This document shows positions 1-4,957 of a stretch of 5,876 nt of DNA, in pieces. The stretch comes from Rubrobacter sp. Its GTDB lineage: Bacteria > Actinomycetota > Rubrobacteria > Rubrobacterales > Rubrobacteraceae. Within the stretch, counting starts at the first letter, position 1, and each line of letters opens with the position of its first letter. Below the pieces are notes generated by a model. That model ran no database searches, was not told the origin of the DNA, and worked only from the letters and a program-made list of their open reading frames with translations. Location: assembly GCA_013695335.1 (NCBI GenBank), contig JACDAR010000260.1, positions 1-5,876 of the forward strand. The letters are read 5' to 3'. The position numbers and the translations under genes are program-made.

Positions 1-1193
1 GCCCGGAACCCGAGGGAAGAGGCGATCAAACCCCCGCCCATCGGGCCGAAGGCGAAGCCCATCGCGGTGGCGGAGGAGGCTATGCCGAAGGCCGCGCCCT
101 GCCGCTCTGGTGGCGAGGCGTTCTTTATAAGTAGGTTGGCTACGGGGATGGCGCCGCCCAGGAACAGGCTCGTCGTCAGGCGCAGCGCCCACAGTTCCGG
201 GACGTTTGCGACGAGGGCCTGGGGGATTGCTGCGAGACCGGCGAGGGCGAGGGAAAGTGCGATCATGCGCCGCGAGCCGATCCTGCCCGCGAGCCTCCCA
301 CCGAACAAAGAACCTATCGAGGCGACGAGCGCGCCGGTACCGATGATCCAACCCGCCTGAGTGGCTATCGCGCCGACCCCGCCAGAGAGCGCGTGTACGT
401 ACCCAGGCAGCGCGACGGCCGCGCTGGTTATAGAGACGTGTACCGCGAACAGCGTGAGAAGACCAGGCAAAAGCCGCCGGTATGGGAGCGAACTGGAACG
501 TGCTCCCGCCTCTTCGCCCTCCGTGTCAGAAGCCCGGAGAGGCCGATCCCGCGCCACCCCGAAGAACACAAGCACGGTCGAGGTTGCTAGCAACGCCGAA
601 GCCAGGAAGAACGACGGCCTCAAGCCTGCCGCGTCAGCGCTTATGCCGCCGATGGCCGGGCCGACCCCGGCTGCAATGAAGATGGTCGTCTGCAACGCCC
701 CGAGCCTCCATCCCGCTTTGTCCGATGGGGAAGTGGAGGCGACGAGCGCCGTGGCTGCTGGCACTGTGCCGGTGAGCGTTCCCTGCAACAGCCTCAAGAT
801 CAGGAGTTGCCACGGGGCTGAGACGAAGGCCATCGCGCCCACCACGAACACGGCGGTAAGGGTTGCGCGGAGAAGCATGATCTTGCGCCCCGTCCGATCC
901 GAGAGCCTGCCCCACAAAGGGGCGACCAGCGCCATCGTAGCGCCCGATGCGCCGTTGATGATCCCGGCCCACGCAGCCGCGCTCCCCGCATCCTCCACAC
1001 CCAACTGCTGCACGTAGAGCGGCATGAAAGGCACCACGAACATGAACGCCGTGGTCGCCAGCAACTGCGATACGAGCAACACGGAGAACGACCTCCGGCC
1101 CGTCCCTTCCTGAACGTCCGGGGCCGAGGAAGTAACCGTGTCCTCATGCTTCCCTGAAATCTTGCTCTTGATGAATCGCGAAACCTGCATCAT
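1..1193 (-). CDS. MFS transporter, drug:H+ antiporter type (3' end cut by window edge)
   Basis: This is a major facilitator superfamily inner-membrane exporter, read from 1193 leftward with no stop to the window edge. About 397 residues are visible, and roughly one last transmembrane helix is missing. A charged, Ser/Thr-rich cytoplasmic tail of about 34 residues precedes TM1 (about residues 36-60). Motif A is at residues 95-104 (GRLSDRTGRK), after TM2. Motif B lies around R134 and Q137-G138 in TM4. Motif C is at about 174-183 (AAGVGPAIGG) in TM5 and is the hallmark of proton antiporters that export drugs or metabolites. A basic loop at residues 200-235 separates the two halves. The start is one of two adjacent ATG codons (1193-1191 or 1190-1188). 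No Shine-Dalgarno sequence precedes them, and a TANNNT -10 lies just upstream, suggesting leaderless translation. The gene follows merR in the same direction with its own apparent promoter. The substrate is unknown: an antibiotic, a toxic metabolite or a sugar derivative are all possible. Confidence 0.9.
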   Translation of the reverse strand, partial: MMQVSRFIKSKISGKHEDTVTSSAPDVQEGTGRRSFSVLLVSQLLATTAFMFVVPFMPLYVQQLGVEDAGSAAAWAGIINGASGATMALVAPLWGRLSDRTGRKIMLLRATLTAVFVVGAMAFVSAPWQLLILRLLQGTLTGTVPAATALVASTSPSDKAGWRLGALQTTIFIAAGVGPAIGGISADAAGLRPSFFLASALLATSTVLVFFGVARDRPLRASDTEGEEAGARSSSLPYRRLLPGLLTLFAVHVSITSAAVALPGYVHALSGGVGAIATQAGWIIGTGALVASIGSLFGGRLAGRIGSRRMIALSLALAGLAAIPQALVANVPELWALRLTTSLFLGGAIPVANLLIKNASPPERQGAAFGIASSATAMGFAFGPMGGGLIASSLGFR

Positions 1194-1196
1194 ATA

Positions 1197-1227
1197 AAGA
1201 TATCGCACGTGTACGTGCGAGTCTAAG
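1197..1227 (-). promoter_or_regulatory. Putative MerR-controlled promoter of the MFS gene with dyad operator
   Basis: On the minus strand, a weak -35 (CTTAGA, 1227-1222) and a -10 (TATCTT, 1202-1197) are separated by 19 bases. That spacer is almost wholly filled by a perfect dyad at 1203-1220: TCGCACGT, two bases, ACGTGCGA. MerR-family activators typically bind a dyad inside an over-long 19-20 bp spacer, so the geometry fits the merR gene next door. A competing register, TAGACT (1225-1220) with a 17-base spacer, would be an ordinary promoter in which the dyad overlaps the -35 end and acts as a repressor site. The -10 ends six bases before the second ATG, placing transcription start at or beside that codon. 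The dyad and spacing are seen directly; the binding protein is inferred. Confidence 0.55.
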
Positions 1228-1265
1228 TGTGGTTGTTAAGGCATTCACCCTGTGGTGTGGTGGGA

Positions 1266-1706
1266 TCAGGAAGTGTTGTCCTGCTTGAGTTCCTTCATGC
1301 GGGCTTCGCACAGGGCGAGGTCACGTTGGAGTTCCTGGCGGAGGTCTCTTGCGCCTTCGAGGTCCTGGTTGAGCTTCTCGATGCGGGCGTCCAGTTCATC
1401 GGCGCGGGCCTTGAGGTGTTCGGTTGTCTCTATGAGGACGGCTTCTCGGGTGGCTTCCCGGGCGGCCGCCCTGACGGCGACGAACTCGCGGATGGCGGCC
1501 AGTGAGAAGCCCATGTCCTTGAGGCGGAGGATGCGTTGCAGGCGCTCGACGTCGGGTTCGCCGTAGAGCCGGAAGCCGCCGGGGGAGCGTTCGCCTGGGG
1601 TGAGAAGTCCGATCTCCTCGTAGTATTTGATCGTCCTTGGGCTCACGCCGAGGCGATCCGCTACCTCTCCTATGCGCGATAGACCTTTGTTCACGGGAGG
1701 GTTCAT
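1266..1706 (-). CDS. MerR-family transcriptional regulator
   Basis: This 146-residue regulator has the standard MerR layout. The winged helix-turn-helix lies at about residues 10-76: the HTH around residues 12-29, followed by YYEEIGLLTP (28-37), the wing GGFRLY (43-48) and DMGFSLAAIREF (64-75). A long, highly charged helix (about 80-142) should form the antiparallel coiled coil of the dimer. No separate ligand-binding domain follows, and there is one cysteine (C133), so a classical multi-cysteine metal or redox site is absent; the inducer is not predictable. The ATG lies five bases after the deoR stop, and no clear Shine-Dalgarno sequence precedes it, so translation is probably coupled to deoR. 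An in-frame GTG at 1694 is an alternative start. The MFS gene begins 72 bases downstream behind a MerR-like promoter, making it the likely target. Family assignment is firm; target and ligand are inferred. Confidence 0.93.
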   Translation of the reverse strand: MNPPVNKGLSRIGEVADRLGVSPRTIKYYEEIGLLTPGERSPGGFRLYGEPDVERLQRILRLKDMGFSLAAIREFVAVRAAAREATREAVLIETTEHLKARADELDARIEKLNQDLEGARDLRQELQRDLALCEARMKELKQDNTS

Positions 1707-1711
1707 GGCGG

Positions 1712-2470
1712 CTAGAGTGGGGCTACTTCGAAGGGGATGGAGCGTGCTCGCATCTCGTCCAGGTGTGCCTCGTCCACGCCGGAGTCAACGACTACGAGAT
1801 CGAAGTCCGTAAGTGGGGCGAGCTTGTGCAGCGCCACCCGGCCAAACTTGGTGTGGTCAACGAGCAAGATGCTGCGCTGCGCCGACTCTATCATGGCCCG
1901 CTTGCCCGACATGGTCTTCTCGTCCTGGTGCAGGGCTGCACCGTCTGAGACTGCGGAGGTGGACGTGAATAGAACGTCGGCCCGCACGGCCGAGAGAGAA
2001 GCCCGGCATATCTCGCCGCCGAACGCTGCGAGGAAGGGTAGGTATTCGCCGCCGAGGGAGATGAGATCCACCCCCCGCACTTCACTCAATTCTTCGAGGA
2101 TCAGCGCGAAGTTGGTGATGACGGTGAGGGGCGCCTTTCCCGGCAGCATCCGCGCCACCATCAGCGCCGTGGTCGACTCGTCGAGCATCACGGACTGGCC
2201 CGGCTCGACCTGGGTTACCGCGAACCGCGCGAGCGCCTCCTTTTCCCGCTGCGCCGCGCGCATCCTGTAGCGCACGCTGCTGTCGAAGAGGCTGGACGGT
2301 TCAGCCGTCACGTAACCCCGCAGCTTGCGGATGATGCCCTGTCGCTCCAGCTCGTCGAGGTCGCGGTGCATCGTGATCAGGCTGACCTCGAAATGCTCCG
2401 CGAGATCCTTGATAGTCGCGGAACCTTGCTCCAGCACTAGATCCGCGATCCCAGCCTGCCGCCTAGCCAT
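1712..2470 (-). CDS. DeoR-family transcriptional regulator
   Basis: This 252-residue protein matches the usual DeoR-family length and organisation. An N-terminal winged HTH (about residues 5-55) contains the recognition stretch SLITMHRDLDELERQGIIRK, and a C-terminal DeoRC sensor domain (about 75-235) has the phosphosugar-isomerase-like fold. Sensor features visible are DESTTALMVARML, TVITNFALILEEL, GGEY, the segment TSTSAVSDGAALHQDE and LVDHTKFGRVALHKLAPL, which correspond to family positions that bind a sugar-phosphate effector. The usual family pattern TIRRDL is TMHRDL here, and the usual HGGA after the wing is LRGYV. The ATG at 2470 has GGAG only three bases upstream, a tight Shine-Dalgarno spacing. 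The gene is divergent from the kinase operon, the common arrangement for a DeoR repressor that senses a phosphorylated intermediate of the route it controls. That target is inferred; the family is clear. Confidence 0.93.
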   Translation of the reverse strand: MARRQAGIADLVLEQGSATIKDLAEHFEVSLITMHRDLDELERQGIIRKLRGYVTAEPSSLFDSSVRYRMRAAQREKEALARFAVTQVEPGQSVMLDESTTALMVARMLPGKAPLTVITNFALILEELSEVRGVDLISLGGEYLPFLAAFGGEICRASLSAVRADVLFTSTSAVSDGAALHQDEKTMSGKRAMIESAQRSILLVDHTKFGRVALHKLAPLTDFDLVVVDSGVDEAHLDEMRARSIPFEVAPL

Positions 2471-2631
2471 CTTCTCCGAGCCACCGCGCCAGCCGTTTCC
2501 ACCAAACCCGATTATCCGAACTCACCACCTTAGTCACGGTCGGTACCAGAGCAAGTCTACATCTTTAGCCCCCAACCTCCCGTTTGCCATGACGTTTTCT
2601 CACGCAGCAAGAAATATCCCCGGTATTCGGC

Positions 2632-2666
2632 CATTTAGAACGAAATGTTTTCATAAATTATGATAA
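2632..2666. promoter_or_regulatory. Candidate DeoR operator: clustered CAT/ATG dyads
   Basis: Two adjacent inverted repeats are visible. The first is CATTT (2632-2636) with AAATG (2643-2647), separated by six bases. The second is TTTTCATAA (2648-2656) with TTATGATAA (2658-2666) around a single central A at 2657, with one mismatch between the arms. The core CATAA-A-TTATG is perfect. Together they form four alternating CAT/ATG half-sites in the most AT-rich part of the divergent region, overlapping candidate -10 elements on both strands. DeoR-family proteins often act as oligomers on multiple half-sites near divergent promoters, so this is the best operator candidate here. AT-rich DNA produces dyads by chance, so confidence is moderate. 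Confidence 0.45.
2635..2664 (+). promoter_or_regulatory. Candidate promoter for the kinase operon
   Basis: A good -10 match, TATGAT (2659-2664), is preceded at 18 bases by a weak -35, TTAGAA (2635-2640). The -10 sits inside the right arm of the CATAA-A-TTATG dyad, so a bound repressor would block it. Transcription would start near 2671 and leave a leader of about 150 bases before the kinase ATG. A closer promoter in the GC-rich leader is possible but I do not see a convincing one. Confidence 0.35.
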
Positions 2667-2687
2667 AAAACAGATGGGTGATCGCAA
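2660..2687 (-). promoter_or_regulatory. Candidate promoter for the deoR-merR transcript
   Basis: On the minus strand, TTGCGA (2687-2682; four of six matches to the consensus -35) and TATCAT (2665-2660; five of six to the -10) are separated by 16 bases. The -10 overlaps the same dyad as the rightward candidate, so DeoR could repress its own gene and the kinase operon from one site. The resulting deoR leader would be about 180 bases. Proposed from motif matching only. Confidence 0.35.
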
Positions 2688-2810
2688 AAACGGGGTTGAA
2701 GGGACACCGAATGATGCTCGGAACGTTTACCGTCGGCCGGGATGCGGAACCTGAACCGGAGGGTGGGCCGTCGGCTTATCGTGGGCGCCGGATTCCGCGA
2801 TCCAGGCTGT

Positions 2811-2815
2811 GGAGG
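2811..2815 (+). promoter_or_regulatory. Ribosome binding site that fixes the kinase start
   Basis: GGAGG stands seven bases before the ATG at 2823, a strong and well-spaced Shine-Dalgarno sequence. It selects this ATG over the in-frame upstream ATG at 2742, which has no such signal and would add 27 arginine- and glycine-rich residues ahead of the conserved first strand of the kinase fold. Confidence 0.85.
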
Positions 2816-2822
2816 ACCAGAG

Positions 2823-4295
2823 ATGAGCGCTGAAAGCAGCGGCGCCCCGCTCACAATCGGCGTTGACCTTGGTACGCAGAGCGTCCGGGTGGTGCTTCTG
2901 GAAGATGATGGAACGGAGGCCGGTTCCGGCAGCGCCCCGCTATCCAGCCTGCGCTCCGACGACGTGCGTCACGAGCAGGCCCCCGAATTCTGGTGGAACG
3001 CGTTCGGAGATGCGGCCAGAGGGGCGATGGAGGGTATCGGGGATAGAGAGATCTCCGGGCTTGCGATCTGCTCGACCTCGGGCACCATCCTGCTCGCTGA
3101 TGAGGGCGGGCAGCCCCTGACGACCGCGATCATGTACAACGACGGTCGCGCATCCGATGAGGCGAAGCGGGCGCAAGAGGCCGGGGAAGAGGTATGGGAG
3201 TCGCTCGGGTACAGGATCAGCGGTTCGTACGCGCTGCCGCGTCTGATCTGGCTTCTCGAGAACGGATACGGCGATGGAGCGTCGCGCATGATGCATCAGG
3301 CCGATTTCATCGCATCTCGCCTCGCGGGAGAGCCGGTCGCCACAGACTGGAGCCACGCCCTCAAGACCGGCTACGACCTCATCAACGACCGTTGGCCCGA
3401 GCAGGTCATGGAGCGGCTGGGTGTTCCGGCGGAACTGTTACCCCAGGCCGTGCGGCCAGGAACCAGGATCGGGGAGGTCGGGAAGTCCGCTGCGGATCAC
3501 ACGGGCATCCCCGCAGGCACACCCATCCACGCCGGGATGACGGATAGTTGCGCCGCCCAGATCGCGGCCGGAGCCCTCGAAGAAGGACGCTGGAACTCGG
3601 TGCTCGGCACCACCCTGGCCCTCAAGGGCGTCACCCGCGAGCTGCTGAAAGACCCGAGCGGGGCCGTCTACTGTCACCGGCACCCTGACGAGGGCTGGCT
3701 ACCAGGCGGCGCGTCGAGCACGGGCGCTGGCATCATCTCCGAGATTTTCCCTGACGCGGACCTCGATGCGCTCAACGAAAAAGCCGAGAGGCGCGGGCCT
3801 TCCTCGGCGGTTGTCTACCCGCTTGCGTCGAAGGGAGAGCGGTTCCCGTTCGCGGAGCCCGAGGCAGAGGGTTTCTGGATCGGCGAGCCGGAGGACGAGG
3901 TGGATCGCTTCCGGGCCGTACTCGAAGGTGTGGCCTTTGTGGAGCGGCTATGTTTCGCGCATCTCGAAGGGTTGGGGGCGAGCGTGACCGGGCCTGTGAG
4001 CGCGACGGGAGGCGGTGCGAAGAGTCGGCTGTGGTCCCAGATCCGGGCCGACGTGCTCGGCGTCCCCGTGACCGTTCCCGTCTCGACCGAGGGATCCGTC
4101 GGGATGGCGATTCTTGCACGAGCCGGTGAAGGCTCCGTCGCCGAAGCCGCATCCAGAATGAGCCAGACCCGCTGGGAGTTCGAGCCAAACGGAAGCGACG
4201 GTAAGATGGCCGAGAACTTCGGGCGGCTTGCTTCGGCGTTCGTGGAGCGCGGCTACATCTCGGAAGATCTAGCGCGACGGGCGAGGATATCGTGA
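2823..4295 (+). CDS. FGGY-family carbohydrate kinase, D-ribulose kinase (SePSK/XK-1)-like
   Basis: This 490-residue cytosolic kinase should transfer phosphate from ATP to a sugar or sugar derivative. The FGGY N-domain (about 10-255) begins with IGVDLGTQS, placing the phosphate-site D15 and T18. CSTSGTILL (83-91) and YNDGR (105-109) follow, and the catalytic base is D241 in AGMTDSCAA. The C-domain (about 260-465) carries LGTT (261-264), GGASSTGA (295-302), SKGERFPF (336-343), LEGVAFVERL (367-376) and the nucleotide-binding ATGGGAK (394-400). From memory, the DNA-encoded patterns YND[AG]R, TDS, the glycine-rich GGAS segment and GERFP are shared with cyanobacterial SePSK and plant XK-1, which phosphorylate D-ribulose. 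They fit less well with xylulose, glycerol or autoinducer-2 kinases. All expected catalytic residues are present. It is the first gene of a tightly coupled operon facing deoR. Family assignment is firm; D-ribulose as substrate is only a lead. Confidence 0.93.
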   Translation: MSAESSGAPLTIGVDLGTQSVRVVLLEDDGTEAGSGSAPLSSLRSDDVRHEQAPEFWWNAFGDAARGAMEGIGDREISGLAICSTSGTILLADEGGQPLTTAIMYNDGRASDEAKRAQEAGEEVWESLGYRISGSYALPRLIWLLENGYGDGASRMMHQADFIASRLAGEPVATDWSHALKTGYDLINDRWPEQVMERLGVPAELLPQAVRPGTRIGEVGKSAADHTGIPAGTPIHAGMTDSCAAQIAAGALEEGRWNSVLGTTLALKGVTRELLKDPSGAVYCHRHPDEGWLPGGASSTGAGIISEIFPDADLDALNEKAERRGPSSAVVYPLASKGERFPFAEPEAEGFWIGEPEDEVDRFRAVLEGVAFVERLCFAHLEGLGASVTGPVSATGGGAKSRLWSQIRADVLGVPVTVPVSTEGSVGMAILARAGEGSVAEAASRMSQTRWEFEPNGSDGKMAENFGRLASAFVERGYISEDLARRARIS

Positions 4296-4957
4296 GTGAA
4301 AGAGAACCAGCGCGCCTGCTGCTCGCCAGGCACGGCCAGACCGTGTGGCACCACGACAACCGCTACGCTGGCGTCACGGATATCGAATTGACGGAGACGG
4401 GGCGCCGGGAAGCACAGGCCCTCGCCGAACGAGCCGCACGTGAAGCCCCGGATCACATCATTTGCTCGCCCCTGATACGGGCCATTGAGACGGCGCGGCC
4501 CGCGGCTGAGGCGTGCGATCTGAATCTTGCGGCGGACGACCGGTTGAAGGAAGTGGACTTCGGGGAGTGGGAGGGGAAGACGCTACCGGAGATCCGGTCG
4601 TCCTATCCCGATGAAGCGGAAAGGTTCATCAACGACCCGGACGAGCGGCCTTTCCCCGGGGGGGAGCCGTTGCCGGACGCAGCGGGGCGGGCGCTCGACG
4701 CGCTCGGTGAACTCGACCGGGACTATCCCGGAGAGAAGGTGCTCGTGGTCGCACACAACACCCTGATCCGTCTGGTACTCTGCTCGCTCCTCGGCATTCC
4801 TCTGAATGAGTACCGACAGCGGTTCCCGCGCATGGTGAACGTCGCCATAACCGAGGTTCGCCTGAACGAGCGGGGCGGTGGGCTGTATACCCTGAACGAC
4901 TCCGAACACCTGCGGACGTCGGCTGACGCCGCGTCCACGAACAAGGAGAGAAGCTAA
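4292..4957 (+). CDS. Histidine phosphatase superfamily protein (phosphoglycerate-mutase-like)
   Basis: This 221-residue cytosolic enzyme of the branch-1 histidine phosphatase fold probably hydrolyses a small phosphate ester. The signature LARHGQT places the phosphoryl-accepting H14 beside R13. The other active-site residues are visible: R63 in SPLIRAIETA, E87 in LKEVDFGEWEG and the second histidine H155 in VVAHNT. The length and the DFGEWEG segment fit the CobC/GpmB-like phosphatases better than the cofactor-dependent mutases, which are usually longer. The last 20 or so residues are polar and probably disordered. Translation starts at a GTG whose first four bases (GTGA) overlap the kinase stop, with GAGGA a few bases upstream, so it is translationally coupled to the kinase. 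It may dephosphorylate the kinase product, a downstream intermediate or an off-pathway phosphate; the substrate cannot be read from the sequence. Confidence 0.92.
   Translation: MSEREPARLLLARHGQTVWHHDNRYAGVTDIELTETGRREAQALAERAAREAPDHIICSPLIRAIETARPAAEACDLNLAADDRLKEVDFGEWEGKTLPEIRSSYPDEAERFINDPDERPFPGGEPLPDAAGRALDALGELDRDYPGEKVLVVAHNTLIRLVLCSLLGIPLNEYRQRFPRMVNVAITEVRLNERGGGLYTLNDSEHLRTSADAASTNKERS
4944..4948 (+). promoter_or_regulatory. Ribosome binding site of the dehydrogenase
   Basis: AGGAG lies eight bases before the ATG at 4957, inside the last codons of the phosphatase gene. It supports the chosen start, which shares one base with the phosphatase TAA stop (TAATG). Confidence 0.85.

Larger units (their letters stand above)
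2471..2822. other. Divergent intergenic control region
   Basis: This stretch of about 350 bases lies between the deoR and kinase start codons and contains no convincing gene. Its middle (about 2632-2690) is strikingly AT-rich against the GC-rich surroundings and holds the dyads and promoter candidates listed separately. The part next to deoR (2471-2631) shows no clear hairpin, riboswitch or small ORF to me. The part next to the kinase (2691-2810) is GC-rich again and would form a long 5' leader. It contains the direct repeat CCGTCGGC at 2730-2737 and 2768-2775, and ends in a good ribosome binding site. I recognise no known riboswitch class in it. Confidence 0.8.

Noticed and set aside
361..1017. 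Long open frame on the plus strand opposite the MFS gene.
   Set aside because: It is the antisense shadow of a GC-rich membrane-protein gene; its Ala/Pro/Ser/Arg-rich translation shows no family motif, while the minus strand gives a full set of MFS motifs.
634..1147. Two minus-strand open frames (634-972 and 800-1147) in the MFS region.
   Set aside because: They lie in other frames than the MFS gene, have Arg/Cys/Ser-rich low-complexity translations and no start signals.
1228..1265. Possible hairpin or terminator between merR and the MFS gene.
   Set aside because: The CCACAC-rich stretch gives only short imperfect pairings and no following T-run.
2742..2822. In-frame extension of the kinase to the ATG at 2742 (27 extra residues).
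   Set aside because: It lacks a Shine-Dalgarno sequence and adds an Arg/Gly-rich stretch before the conserved first strand. The ATG at 2823 has GGAGG at seven bases.
2742..4295. Autoinducer-2 kinase (LsrK) as the identity of the FGGY kinase.
   Set aside because: The regulator is DeoR rather than LsrR, no other lsr gene is visible, and segments such as YNDGR and GERFPF fit the D-ribulose-kinase-like branch better.
3772..4359. 195-residue open frame antisense to the kinase end and phosphatase start.
   Set aside because: The translation is Arg/Ser/Pro-rich without a recognisable fold, as expected for an antisense frame in GC-rich DNA.
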